From assembly GCA_900552645.1 (NCBI GenBank), contig USAN01000003.1, positions 190,624 to 254,623 on the forward strand: a stretch of DNA of 64,000 nt. Direction: 5' to 3'. This document shows positions 16,326-25,789 of the stretch, in pieces; within the stretch, counting starts at the first letter, position 1; each line of letters starts with the position of its first letter. The DNA is from an uncultured Bacteroides sp. GTDB lineage: Bacteria > Bacteroidota > Bacteroidia > Bacteroidales > Bacteroidaceae. Below the pieces are notes generated by a model. The model had not been told where the DNA came from, made no database searches, and was given only the letters and a program-made list of their open reading frames with translations. The translations under genes and the position numbers were made by a program.

Positions 16326-19076
16326 TTAATTCCACAAATCAAGTTTTTTTCTTCTTGCCTCTTCAAGAGATACTTTTCTAACCTCTTTTTTTGCATTATT
16401 ATGGCGTATTATTTCGTAGTCTTCATTTACCTCACGAACAAATTCATCCTTTTGTGATGGATTCAACAGTTTGGCTGCAACAATAGAATTTTGTGAGGCA
16501 TCTTTAAGATGTACCACCGGGCCTGCATATACAGGAGCTATTTTTAGTGCGGTATGTAGTTTTGAAGTCGTAGCTCCTCCAATCATAACAGGGATATCCA
16601 ATCCGGCACGCTGCAGTTCTGACGCTACATGAGCCATCTCTTCGAGCGATGGAGTTATAAGACCACTAAGTCCAATTATATCTACTTTATTTTCTTTTGC
16701 TATACTTACAATCGTTTCGGCAGGTACCATAACTCCAAGATCTATTATTTCATATCCATTGCATGCCATTACTACAGATACAATATTTTTTCCAATATCG
16801 TGAACATCGCCCTTTACAGTTGCAAGAAGAACCTTTCCAGCACTTTTTGCGGTACCTTTTTTCCCTGCTTCTATAAATGGCTGCAAGATAGAAACTGCTT
16901 TTTTCATTGTACGGGCACTCTTAACTACTTGGGGAAGAAACATCTTTCCTGCACCGAAAAGTTCGCCAACTTTATTCATTCCTCCCATTAATGGTCCTTC
17001 TATTATATCTACAGCTTCAGGATATATAGTCAAAGCCTCATCAATATCATCCTGCAAGAAATCCCCTATTCCCTTAAGCAAACCATACTGCAGTCTCTCT
17101 TCCACACTACTACCTTCTCTCCATGCAAGCTTTGTTTTATTATCGTCAACCTTAATTCCATCATTTTCAGCTTTCATTTTTTCGGCTGTTTCAATAAGTC
17201 GTTCAGCAGCATCGGCACGTCTGTTCAGTACTACATCTTCCAAGCGTTCCAAAACGTCGGTAGGTATATCGCTATACAGTACGGACGTAGCAGGATTTAC
17301 AATTCCCATATCCATACCTTCCTTTATGGCATAATAAAGGAATACGGCATGCATAGCCTCTCGTATATAGTTATTACCACGAAATGAAAATGAAAGATTG
17401 CTTACCCCTCCACTTATATGTGCTCCAGGCAAATTTTTCTTTATCCATCCGGCAGCCTTTATAAAATCTACTGCATAATTATTGTGTTCTTCAATTCCGG
17501 TTGCTACTGCAAGTACATTCGGATCGAAAATTATATCATGACAGTTAAATCCAACCTTATCAACTAGTATGTCGTAAGCTCTTTTACATACCTCAATTTT
17601 TCTTTCGTATGTATCAGCCTGTCCTTTTTCATCGAATGCCATTACAATTACCGCAGCGCCCATCTGCTTAACATATAGTGCATGTTCTATAAAAGCATCT
17701 TCTCCTTCTTTCAAGGATATTGAGTTAACTATAGATTTACCCTGCAAGCATTTAAGCCCTGCCTCTATGACACTCCATTTAGAAGAGTCAATCATTATTG
17801 GCACTCTTGCAATTTCGGGTTCCGACATTATTAAGTTCAGGAAAGTTGTCATTTCTTCGGCAGCATCTAGCAATCCGTCATCCATATTAACGTCTATAAC
17901 TAATGCACCATCCTCAACCTGCTTACGTGCTATAGTAAGTGCTTCTTCATATTTCTTTTCATTTATTAGGCGCAGAAATTTACGCGATCCGGCTACATTA
18001 CATCTCTCACCTACATTCACAAAATTAATCTCTTTGCTCTTCTCAAACAGTTCAAGTCCGGAAAGCCACATGTTTTCGGGTTTAGAAACAACTTCATGAG
18101 GTTTTTTATCTTTTATCAGCTCATTATATTTAGCAATATACTCTTCAGTAGTACCACAACACCCTCCTATTATATTTACTAATCCTTCATCTATATATTC
18201 CTTTATTTCGGAAGCCATATCATCGGGCGACTGGTCATACTGTCCCAAGCTATTGGGAAGTCCAGCGTTAGGATATGCACTTATATAATAAGGAGCTTTT
18301 CTTGCAAGTTCTTCAAGAAAAGGCTTTAGTTGACGTGCTCCGAACGAGCAGTTTAGCCCGACAGAAAATATCTCAGCATGCTGTACTGAAGCTAGAAATG
18401 CATCAAGAGTCTGCCCCGACAAGGTTCTTCCGGCAATATCCGATACTGTTACGGATAACATTAATGGCACTCTCCTGTTGCATATCTGCATAGCCTTTTC
18501 TGCTGCATATATAGCAGCCTTTGCATTAAGAGTATCGAATATTGTTTCTATGATAAAAACATCGACTCCACCTTCAAGCAAAGCTCTCATTTGTTCAAGA
18601 TAAGCATTGACTAGTTCATCGAATGTTAAAGCACGGAAAGCAGGATTGTTAACATCGGGACTCATTGACAGAGTCTTGTTTGTAGGCCCTATCGAACCAG
18701 CGACGAATCTAGGTTTGAGTGGATTCATTGAAGTAAAATCATCAGCAGCTTTACGAGCTATCGTGGCCGCTGCAAGATTTATTTCTCTACAATGCTCTTC
18801 AACATGATAGTCGGCCATCGAAATGCGTTGAGCATTGAAAGTATTTGTCTCTATGATATCTGCACCTGCCTCAAGATATTTCCGATGAATCTCTGTTATT
18901 ATCTGAGGATTGGTAATTGACAATAAATCATTGTTCCCTTTCAGTTGTCCGGGAGTGTTAATAAAATCATCATTTCTGAAGTCACTTTCCTTCAGATTAT
19001 ATTGTTGAATCATTGTTCCCATCGCTCCGTCGAGGATGAGAATTCTATCTTTTATCAATTGTTGAATTGAATTCAT
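16326..19076 (-). CDS. metH: Cobalamin-dependent methionine synthase, short form without activation domain
   Basis: Transfers a methyl group from 5-methyltetrahydrofolate to homocysteine through cobalamin. I set the start at ATG 19076, giving 916 aa beginning MNSIQQLIKDR. The longer frame to 19199 would overlap smpB and adds an unrelated tail. Domains in order: homocysteine-binding barrel (about 1-325; zinc Cys in LNCSFGARQ and GGCCGTT), pterin-binding barrel (about 345-610), cobalamin cap and Rossmann domain (about 650-890) with the DVHDIGKNIV base-off His motif. The protein ends at about the point where the AdoMet activation domain of the 1200-aa enzymes would start. It follows smpB by 13 bp. 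Confidence 0.95.
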   Translation of the reverse strand: MNSIQQLIKDRILILDGAMGTMIQQYNLKESDFRNDDFINTPGQLKGNNDLLSITNPQIITEIHRKYLEAGADIIETNTFNAQRISMADYHVEEHCREINLAAATIARKAADDFTSMNPLKPRFVAGSIGPTNKTLSMSPDVNNPAFRALTFDELVNAYLEQMRALLEGGVDVFIIETIFDTLNAKAAIYAAEKAMQICNRRVPLMLSVTVSDIAGRTLSGQTLDAFLASVQHAEIFSVGLNCSFGARQLKPFLEELARKAPYYISAYPNAGLPNSLGQYDQSPDDMASEIKEYIDEGLVNIIGGCCGTTEEYIAKYNELIKDKKPHEVVSKPENMWLSGLELFEKSKEINFVNVGERCNVAGSRKFLRLINEKKYEEALTIARKQVEDGALVIDVNMDDGLLDAAEEMTTFLNLIMSEPEIARVPIMIDSSKWSVIEAGLKCLQGKSIVNSISLKEGEDAFIEHALYVKQMGAAVIVMAFDEKGQADTYERKIEVCKRAYDILVDKVGFNCHDIIFDPNVLAVATGIEEHNNYAVDFIKAAGWIKKNLPGAHISGGVSNLSFSFRGNNYIREAMHAVFLYYAIKEGMDMGIVNPATSVLYSDIPTDVLERLEDVVLNRRADAAERLIETAEKMKAENDGIKVDDNKTKLAWREGSSVEERLQYGLLKGIGDFLQDDIDEALTIYPEAVDIIEGPLMGGMNKVGELFGAGKMFLPQVVKSARTMKKAVSILQPFIEAGKKGTAKSAGKVLLATVKGDVHDIGKNIVSVVMACNGYEIIDLGVMVPAETIVSIAKENKVDIIGLSGLITPSLEEMAHVASELQRAGLDIPVMIGGATTSKLHTALKIAPVYAGPVVHLKDASQNSIVAAKLLNPSQKDEFVREVNEDYEIIRHNNAKKEVRKVSLEEARRKKLDLWN

Positions 19077-19089
19077 CGGGAAAATAAAA

Positions 19090-19542
19090 TTATTTTTTGA
19101 ACATCCTGTCCATTTCACGTCTGTCATCTTTTTCACGTATAGACTGACGCTTATCATATTCTTTCTTACCTTTCGCCAAGGCAATAACAACCTTTGCAAG
19201 TCCTTTTTCGTTAATAAACAGTCTTACCGGGACAATAGTAAATCCTGGATTCTTACTAGCATCTTCAAGTTTTCTCAATTCCTTTCTCTGAAGTAACAGT
19301 TTACGTTCACGACGAGCTTCATGATTATTATAAGATCCATAAAAGTATTCGGTTATATGCATATTCTTAACCCACAACTCATTATTTATGAAATAACAAT
19401 ATGTATCAACCAAACTGGCTTTTCCTGAACGAATTGATTTGATTTCGGTACCTGTAAGAACTATTCCGGCTGTATAGGTATCGATAAACTCATAATCAAA
19501 AGACGCTCTTTTATTTTTTATATTAATAGGAGTTGGTTTCAT
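19090..19542 (-). CDS. smpB: SsrA-binding protein SmpB
   Basis: Binds tmRNA and brings it to stalled ribosomes for trans-translation. At 150 aa it has the standard OB-fold core (AGIVLTGTEIKSIRSGKASLVD) followed by the basic C-terminal tail (KKEYDKRQSIREKDDRREMDR) that mimics an anticodon/mRNA. The start codon overlaps the stop of the upstream YIP1-family gene by one base (TAATG), and metH follows 13 bp downstream, so the three form one operon. The tmRNA gene is not in the window. Confidence 0.97.
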   Translation of the reverse strand: MKPTPINIKNKRASFDYEFIDTYTAGIVLTGTEIKSIRSGKASLVDTYCYFINNELWVKNMHITEYFYGSYNNHEARRERKLLLQRKELRKLEDASKNPGFTIVPVRLFINEKGLAKVVIALAKGKKEYDKRQSIREKDDRREMDRMFKK

Positions 19543-20111
19543 TAGTTTAATATTACAGTTAGTTTATTAAATATCCAGCTAATTATGGCAGGACAAAATA
19601 ATACTATGCAAGATGTAATGACAGTATAATTAGTTATTTTCTCACGATTTACATTCATCAAAGAACGTGCACCTTCAAATACTACAAACAATACATACAA
19701 TTGCAACAACCAGAACAGAAGTTTTATGGGGAATATTCCATAAATAATATTAAGAACAAAAGGAATAGCCATAGAATAACCTACCAACTGACAGCACAGT
19801 TCGAACTGAGAAGGTCGGTTAAGATATTTCTGTCCTACAATATCTACTAAATATGCTGCAAGAAAGTATCCTCCGAAAAGTGATACTGCAATAGCACAGC
19901 ATTTACTCATAGCTTCTTGTACCAGACTTACTTCTGCCTTACTTTCAATTAATACCCCTATAAAAACCGATAACGAGCAAAGTCCAATCATAGGATATAC
20001 AAAATCGGTCATTACGCGGTTTCTGCCATCACTTACCTTTATTTCGCTCCATGCTTTTGATGGAGAAGAAATAAGAGTCACTACTCTGTTAAATAATTCC
20101 TTGTAATTCAA
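19542..20111 (-). CDS. YIP1-family inner-membrane protein
   Basis: A 189-aa integral membrane protein with about five hydrophobic helices (near residues 30-55, 68-90, 103-125, 128-145 and 160-185) and a short N-terminal amphipathic segment (LFNRVVTLISSPSKAWSEIK), which is typical of YIP1/DUF1282 membrane proteins. No enzymatic motif is seen; function unknown. It is first of the YIP1-smpB-metH operon; a TACCTTTG -7 box lies at 20154-20147 on the minus strand. Confidence 0.75.
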   Translation of the reverse strand: MNYKELFNRVVTLISSPSKAWSEIKVSDGRNRVMTDFVYPMIGLCSLSVFIGVLIESKAEVSLVQEAMSKCCAIAVSLFGGYFLAAYLVDIVGQKYLNRPSQFELCCQLVGYSMAIPFVLNIIYGIFPIKLLFWLLQLYVLFVVFEGARSLMNVNREKITNYTVITSCIVLFCPAIISWIFNKLTVILN

Positions 20112-20146
20112 AATACAATAATTTCTTGTTTTATAAATAAGTAATG

Positions 20147-20154
20147 CAAAGGTA
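20147..20154 (-). promoter_or_regulatory. -7 box of the YIP1-smpB-metH operon
   Basis: TACCTTTG on the minus strand, about 36 bp upstream of the first start codon, matches TAnnTTTG. Confidence 0.5.
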
Positions 20155-20160
20155 TAAAAA

Positions 20161-20190
20161 AATCCTCATGCTGATATAGCATGAGGATTT
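20161..20190 (-). terminator. Terminator of the NigD-like gene
   Basis: Perfect 12-bp stem flanked by A and T runs, about 25 bp after the NigD-like stop on the minus strand. Confidence 0.75.
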
Positions 20191-20213
20191 TTATTATATT
20201 TAAGTAAAATGGC

Positions 20214-20951
20214 TTATCTTGAAGTATAACGGTATTTTGCAGTCTTAACAAGTGGTTTACCATCAAGAATCTTTGCAGTAATCTTTATTACGATAGAGTC
20301 GCTCTTTGGCTCTAACTGATAATAATAGTTTGCAAATTGTGAGTTATCAAAAGGCATCTTGAAACTCATCAACTGTGTAGCCTGTGCATTTGAAGCTGAT
20401 CTTTCCTTTGTCTGCTGAAACACAGTATAAAGAGTATCCTGCTGTGCATCTGTAGCATACAAATTGAAATCATTAAAGTTTACTGCATTATTTGAAGTAG
20501 TTGGATAATAGTATGTGACAGGAATATTCACATAACCATTTGCAGCCCAAGCTGCCGAACTTATATTAGCAATTCCAAAATCGCCCTTCAATGTATCTGG
20601 CTGAGTATTGAAATTCTTGTAAGGAATCTGACCATATACATCTACTGAAGTAATTTTATATGATTTTTTTTCATTACCAAGAACCTCGCCTTCCTGAAAT
20701 TTCATTGCTGCATAAAAACGCTGCAGGTAAGTTCCGTCGGTCAATTTTATATTTTCCAATACGGTAGAGCTTACAGGATTAAAAGTAACTCCATCGTCAC
20801 TTAAAAGGTAGTAACCACCTAGTGCCGATCCTTTTACCGATACTATAGCAACACAGTCATAGCTATTTCCTTCACTGCTATCTAAACAAGAACTAAAGGT
20901 AAACATTGATACAAGTGCAGCAAAGATAGCCGCCAATTTAATTTTTTTCAT
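20214..20951 (-). CDS. NigD-like lipoprotein
   Basis: A 245-aa lipoprotein with signal sequence and lipobox FSSC (Cys22). Its layout matches NigD-like proteins of Bacteroidetes: an N-terminal OB-like beta domain (about 30-100, SYDCVAIVSVKGSALGGYYLLSD region) and a C-terminal beta-sandwich (about 110-240). The name comes from a bacteriocin-associated operon (nig), but most family members are of unknown function. No bacteriocin genes are nearby. A TAATTTTG -7 box lies at 20986-20979 on the minus strand, 28 bp before the start. Confidence 0.75.
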   Translation of the reverse strand: MKKIKLAAIFAALVSMFTFSSCLDSSEGNSYDCVAIVSVKGSALGGYYLLSDDGVTFNPVSSTVLENIKLTDGTYLQRFYAAMKFQEGEVLGNEKKSYKITSVDVYGQIPYKNFNTQPDTLKGDFGIANISSAAWAANGYVNIPVTYYYPTTSNNAVNFNDFNLYATDAQQDTLYTVFQQTKERSASNAQATQLMSFKMPFDNSQFANYYYQLEPKSDSIVIKITAKILDGKPLVKTAKYRYTSR

Positions 20952-21119
20952 CTCTTTTTCTATAAATATTAGGTTCTACAAAATTACATATAAAGTTTTA
21001 TGGCTTCTCTAAAAAGTTCATTTCTTTTTTAATGTTTCAATGAATAAATGTTTTTTTAATACGAATACTGCACCGCCTTTAATAAATTAACATATTTTTA
21101 AGATGTCAATATATTTATA

Positions 21120-21127
21120 TATATTTG
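21120..21127 (+). promoter_or_regulatory. -7 box of gltS
   Basis: TATATTTG matches TAnnTTTG; a TTTTTA stretch about 19 bp upstream may serve as -33. Leader of about 88 nt with no obvious RNA fold. Confidence 0.45.
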
Positions 21128-21221
21128 TACAGCTATAGTAAAAACAAAATTAATCTATACGATTAACAAAAAGTAATATTATTCGTTACTTTATAAAATC
21201 ATTTCAACTAAAATAATCATT

Positions 21222-22553
21222 ATGAACGATTTCACTCCATGGACTCTATTTGTCGATATCTGCATAATATCAACTTTATTACTGATAGGAAAATTATTAA
21301 GAGTTAAGATTAAACTTATTCAAAGGCTTTTCATACCTCCAAGTCTTCTTGCCGGCTTTATAGGGTTAGCTTTAGGTCCTAATGGAGTAGATTTACTTCC
21401 TTTATCGTCAAACATTGGTACTTATGCAGGAATACTTATTGTATTTATTTTCGGTGCTTTACCATTAATATCGCAAAAGAAGAAAAGTGATAAATCGGAA
21501 ATTGGAGCTATGTGGGCATATTCGCAGACGGGTATGTTGCTTCAATGGGCTGTTGGTGGTTTTCTGGGAATATTATTACTAGATAAATTTTGGAATGTTA
21601 GTCCGGCATTTGGTATTACTATGCCAAGCGGATTCTGTGGTGGTCACGGCACAGCTGCCGCTATCGGTCAGGCTTTTCAGCAGATGGGTTATGACAATAT
21701 TCTTACATTTGCAATGACAGCAGCTACATTTGGCATTGTAGCAGCGGTTATCATCGGACTCGTAATTATAAAATGGGCCACTAAGAATAATCATACTGCT
21801 TTTCTTGCCAATTATGATGACTTACCCGATGAGCTTCGTACAGGATTACTACCCGAAGAAAAGAGAGAAAGTATAGGTACTGCTACTACCTCTTCTATTT
21901 CAATAGACTCTTTATCGTTCAACTTTGCTGCAATTGCAGTAATTGCATTGGGAGGATATATAATAAGTAAAATCGTTACTTACTACTTTCCGGGATTTGA
22001 ACTCCCAGTATTCAGCTGCGCTTTTGTAATTGGAATAATAACAAAGAAAATTTTTGATCGCAGTAAAGTAAGCAACTACATAGATAATAAAACAGTAAAT
22101 CATATCAGTGGTACACTTACCGATTTTTTAGTAGCATTTGGAATATCCTCAATAAAGCTATCTCTTGTCATTGAATATATAGTTCCACTCTCCATACTTC
22201 TATTCTCCGGACTAACAATAACCCTTCTTTATGTAATGGTTCTGGCAAAGAGACTTATGAAAGAGTGTTGGTTCGAAAAAGCAATTTTTACATGGGGATG
22301 GTATACCGGAACAATGGCAATGGGTATAGCCTTATTAAGGGTAGTCGATGCAAAGATGAAAAGTCGTTCACTCGAAACTTACGCCTTGGCATATCTTTTC
22401 ATTGCCCCTGTTGAGATATTGCTTATTACATTTGCTCCTGTAGCATTTCTAAACGGATATGGTTTACTATTCTCCGGCATATGTTTAGGGGGCTGTATTG
22501 TTATTATGCTTTCTGCATATTTTAAAGGATGGTTTCATAAAGGAAATCTATAA
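21222..22553 (+). CDS. gltS: Sodium/glutamate symporter
   Basis: An inner-membrane Na+-coupled glutamate importer of the ESS/GltS family. The 443-aa protein has two pseudo-symmetric membrane halves, with the family hairpin motif MPSGFCGGHGTAAAIG (about 138-153) in the first and TWGWYTGTMAMGIALLRVVD in the second. A hydrophilic linker of about 40 residues (about 190-230) separates them. It ends 3 bp from the stop of the convergent glucosaminidase gene, with no terminator visible between. Glutamate is the family substrate; specificity here is inferred. Confidence 0.9.
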   Translation: MNDFTPWTLFVDICIISTLLLIGKLLRVKIKLIQRLFIPPSLLAGFIGLALGPNGVDLLPLSSNIGTYAGILIVFIFGALPLISQKKKSDKSEIGAMWAYSQTGMLLQWAVGGFLGILLLDKFWNVSPAFGITMPSGFCGGHGTAAAIGQAFQQMGYDNILTFAMTAATFGIVAAVIIGLVIIKWATKNNHTAFLANYDDLPDELRTGLLPEEKRESIGTATTSSISIDSLSFNFAAIAVIALGGYIISKIVTYYFPGFELPVFSCAFVIGIITKKIFDRSKVSNYIDNKTVNHISGTLTDFLVAFGISSIKLSLVIEYIVPLSILLFSGLTITLLYVMVLAKRLMKECWFEKAIFTWGWYTGTMAMGIALLRVVDAKMKSRSLETYALAYLFIAPVEILLITFAPVAFLNGYGLLFSGICLGGCIVIMLSAYFKGWFHKGNL

Positions 22554-22556
22554 ATA

Positions 22557-23441
22557 CTATCTCATTCTAAGAATGAAGCCTGCAGCAGGAGCAGCATCTT
22601 CAGGTTTCATCTTATTCAACTTATAAAGGTTCTTCAATCTTATTCCATATCTTTGAGAAATTGAATACATTGAATCTCCCTGACGAACCACGTATACTAT
22701 ATTATCTTTAGAAGCACGTCTATGTTTCTTCTCAAGATATATAATATCACCCTCCTGAAGCATATAACCCTTATACAAATCATTATACTTGCGAAGCTTT
22801 CGTTCACTAATATCGAATTCTTTTCCTATCTTCTTCAGTGTATCGCCGTTACGGGCTATTATGTAAAGCAGATCATTTGATATGTATGGCTGATGTGGAT
22901 TAGGAAATTCTGCCAACCACTGGATTCCCTGCTTGCTGTCAAACTTATCGAGTCCATAAAGTTCAATTATATTTATAAGACGATAAGCATATTGTGGATC
23001 TGTAGCATAGCCAGCCTTTTTCAGTCCGTGTGCCCATCCCTTATAATCGGTCATGTTAAGAGTAAAAAGAGAAGCATAACGCGAACGGTTCCTTAAGAAT
23101 TTTGAATGATCTTCGTAAGATTCACGTGGATGACGGTAAGCGCGAAAACACTCATTAGGAGCATCGTCGGTATGACTTACTGTATTGCCGGTCCAATCGC
23201 CGCCACACTTTATGCCAAAATGATTGTTTGATTTACGTGCCAATGTACTTCTGCCGGCACCCGATTCAAGCAACCCCTGAGCTAGTGTTATACTTGCAGG
23301 AATGCGGTAGCGTTTCATCTCATCTATAGCAATTTCCTTATATTGATTTATATATTCTTCATATTGTCTGTTACGGTTCTGCGCACCCAATGAAAGCGTA
23401 AATACTATAAGTATTGTCGAGATTAAAAGGATTCGGTTCAT
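22557..23441 (-). CDS. Exported N-acetylglucosaminidase (GH73) with two LysM domains
   Basis: A peptidoglycan hydrolase cleaving the glycan strand. A signal peptide (1-20, cleavage near LGAQ) precedes a GH73 catalytic domain (about 30-165) with the general acid Glu in LLESGAG and the NNHFGIKC motif. Two LysM peptidoglycan-binding repeats follow at about 195-240 (YIIARNGDTLKKIGKEF) and 248-294 (YVVRQGDSMYSISQRY). At 294 aa it matches other Bacteroidetes glucosaminidases. A well-formed promoter lies just upstream. Likely role: cell-wall growth or daughter-cell separation. Confidence 0.92.
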   Translation of the reverse strand: MNRILLISTILIVFTLSLGAQNRNRQYEEYINQYKEIAIDEMKRYRIPASITLAQGLLESGAGRSTLARKSNNHFGIKCGGDWTGNTVSHTDDAPNECFRAYRHPRESYEDHSKFLRNRSRYASLFTLNMTDYKGWAHGLKKAGYATDPQYAYRLINIIELYGLDKFDSKQGIQWLAEFPNPHQPYISNDLLYIIARNGDTLKKIGKEFDISERKLRKYNDLYKGYMLQEGDIIYLEKKHRRASKDNIVYVVRQGDSMYSISQRYGIRLKNLYKLNKMKPEDAAPAAGFILRMR

Positions 23442-23469
23442 CTTTAATATTATTGTAGATTATCTACGG

Positions 23470-23500
23470 CAAAGATAACGCAAGTATAGAGTAGAACAAA
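23470..23500 (-). promoter_or_regulatory. Promoter of the GH73-LysM gene
   Basis: On the minus strand TTTG (23500-23497), exactly 19 bp, then TATCTTTG (23477-23470): a complete Bacteroidetes consensus. Confidence 0.75.
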
Positions 23501-23724
23501 CAAAGTTTATCAATTTTTATTCCGAAACTATATTATCTTTACATTTGCCACAAAAATACGATAAAGAATTACAAAACAGAATGTTTTAATCTATTGTATT
23601 ATTTTTACCTTAGTTAAATATCATGTTAAATGCATGATAATCAAAATATAAATTTAATTTAATTTTGTTCTATTATTATATATTTAATATTAATTTTGTA
23701 ACAATAATTAAAATAGCGGATAAA

Positions 23725-25716
23725 ATGAAAACAAAACATCTCATATTAAGTATGAGTTTTATTCCTTTAATGATAACCTCCTGCAGTGAAAAGACTGACT
23801 TGTATCAGCCACCAACTACAGAAGAAGTTTTAAATCCTGATGATTATTTCAGCTTTAACCTGACCACTGATATTTCACTAAGCATAAATTACGGAAAAGA
23901 TGCAGCCGGTTCATTGATTGAATTATATGCAGACAAACCTGTAAGCTATAATGAGGATATTACATCATATACCAGCAAAGAAGCTTTATTCAAGATATTC
24001 ACAGATTCAGAAGGTAAATTTGAGGGAAAAGTAAAGCTTCCAACTTACATAGATTCAGTATATATACTATCAGAATCATGGAATGCTCCACATTTGATAA
24101 AAGCTAAAATTGAAGATGGCAAGATCAATGTTGAAGCATTGAATGATGTAACAACAGCCAGCAGAACATCACGTACAGTTGCCAATCCTACAATAAAGAC
24201 ACTTGATACATCGAGAAACATTTACTCCATAGTAGAATGGAATAAATATGGCAAGATCAGCGACATCAATGGAATAACATCAACAGGAAAGTTTGGTAAT
24301 GATTTTATCACGAATATTCAAAATACGTTATGGCAGGGTGCATTAAGAAAACCAGCCAACTTAGACAATTCAAGTCTTGTAAAGGAAACAAAATATGTAA
24401 ATACTACCATTGCAAAAACTTATATAAACGAAGAAAATAAGCAAGTTACAGTAGAGAATGCAGAAATATTTCTTACCTTTCTAACAGAGAGAGCCGGGTA
24501 TCAATCAAGTATTGGGTACTATTACTACAAAAGTAATGAGGCACCAACTACACCACAGAATATAAAGAAATTCGTAATCATTCCAAATGCTTCCATAGCA
24601 TACGATGATCCATATTATCTTGAAAATAATGAGAAAGAAAGCTTTTCGGGTGACAATCCTAAATATCGTAAATCAAATGCACCAATTTCAAAAAACACAC
24701 GAATAAAGCTTCTGTTTCAGGATGCAAATGGCAACGTTTCTGACAGATTTCCTGCCGGATATACTATAGGCTATTTTATAATATCAAATGGTTTTACTCC
24801 TAATTATTATTCAACCGGTGCTATTAGCTATAAAAACAATATAGTATATTCAAATAGTGAATGGAATACCGTATATGAAGGTCAGAAGGCACGATACATC
24901 TCATTATCTACAAAAAGTGGAGCAATTGTATATGGCATAGAAGATGGCGCAGATAAGAGTTATGAGGATATATTATTTTGTGTAGATGCAAACCCAAGTG
25001 GTTCAATACAAGATCCTGACCGACCTGAAATTGATCCGATACTTCCTGAAGTTACTACTACAGAAACCACATACCATACATATGCATATGAAGATATATG
25101 GCCCACAGGAGGAGACTATGACTTGAATGATGTTATAATCGAGCATAAATCAACTGTCACATTTAACTCAAAGAACTATGTAAAGAGTATAGTAGATTAC
25201 TTTACTCCTGTTCAGAAAATTGATGCTGCAGTCCTCGAAAATGCATTTGCGATACAATACAATCAAAATCAGATAGGTAATATCAGCATTCCTACCGAAT
25301 CATTCAATGAAAGCAGTACAAATTCCATAGTATTATTCAAGAACGCCAAGAATGTTATAAATAAGAGCTTTGCAATAACAAGAACGTTTAATGATAATTA
25401 TCTTTTAAAGACCAATATAGATTCGTATATAAATCCATTTATAATAGTTAATTATAAACAAGGAGCAAATAATCGTACAGAAGTTCATCTACCGAAATGT
25501 GCAGCTACTTCCATGGCAAATAAGGATCAGATTGGTAAGGAAGATGATGCATTCTATATAGACAAGAGTGGTAATCATCCTTTCTCGATAGATATTCCTA
25601 TTATAAACTTTGTACCATCTACAGAGAAGACTTCAATCAGCATATTTTATCCTAATTTTGATAAATGGGTAACTTCATCCGGAACTCAATATAGTAATTG
25701 GTATTTGAAGAATTGA
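23725..25716 (+). CDS. LruC-domain (DUF4842) lipoprotein with DUF4114-like region
   Basis: A 663-aa exported protein with lipobox ITSC (Cys20); ATG 23725 is chosen because the longer frame from 23665 runs through a TAATTTTG promoter-like box. Residues about 330-435 resemble DUF4114 (ending YEDILFCVDANP, a Ca-loop-like acidic motif). About 455-660 form an LruC/DUF4842 domain beginning YAYEDIWPTGGDYDLNDVII. LruC proteins were named in Leptospira; their role is not established. A Pro/Asp linker (DPDRPEIDPILPE) joins the two. TAATTTTG boxes at 23660-23667 and 23691-23698 are possible -7 elements. Probably surface or periplasmic. Confidence 0.8.
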   Translation: MKTKHLILSMSFIPLMITSCSEKTDLYQPPTTEEVLNPDDYFSFNLTTDISLSINYGKDAAGSLIELYADKPVSYNEDITSYTSKEALFKIFTDSEGKFEGKVKLPTYIDSVYILSESWNAPHLIKAKIEDGKINVEALNDVTTASRTSRTVANPTIKTLDTSRNIYSIVEWNKYGKISDINGITSTGKFGNDFITNIQNTLWQGALRKPANLDNSSLVKETKYVNTTIAKTYINEENKQVTVENAEIFLTFLTERAGYQSSIGYYYYKSNEAPTTPQNIKKFVIIPNASIAYDDPYYLENNEKESFSGDNPKYRKSNAPISKNTRIKLLFQDANGNVSDRFPAGYTIGYFIISNGFTPNYYSTGAISYKNNIVYSNSEWNTVYEGQKARYISLSTKSGAIVYGIEDGADKSYEDILFCVDANPSGSIQDPDRPEIDPILPEVTTTETTYHTYAYEDIWPTGGDYDLNDVIIEHKSTVTFNSKNYVKSIVDYFTPVQKIDAAVLENAFAIQYNQNQIGNISIPTESFNESSTNSIVLFKNAKNVINKSFAITRTFNDNYLLKTNIDSYINPFIIVNYKQGANNRTEVHLPKCAATSMANKDQIGKEDDAFYIDKSGNHPFSIDIPIINFVPSTEKTSISIFYPNFDKWVTSSGTQYSNWYLKN

Positions 25717-25730
25717 TATAAAATACAATA

Positions 25731-25777
25731 AAAAAGAACTTCACTTCTGCTTTAAATCAGAAGTGAAGTTCTTTTTT
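25731..25777. terminator. Bidirectional terminator
   Basis: A perfect 19-bp stem (arms 25731-25749 and 25758-25776), flanked by A and T runs, between the convergent LruC and DUF4890 genes. Confidence 0.85.
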
Positions 25778-25789
25778 ATATAAGTTATC

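Noticed and set aside
19077..20213. Cobalamin riboswitch controlling metH
   Set aside because: metH is third in an operon with 13-bp and 1-bp junctions. No B12 box (GCCACTG) or long leader is seen upstream of the first gene.
20214..20951. Bacteriocin locus suggested by the NigD-like name
   Set aside because: No NigA-C homologues, immunity gene or peptide precursor is nearby; NigD-like proteins are common outside bacteriocin operons.
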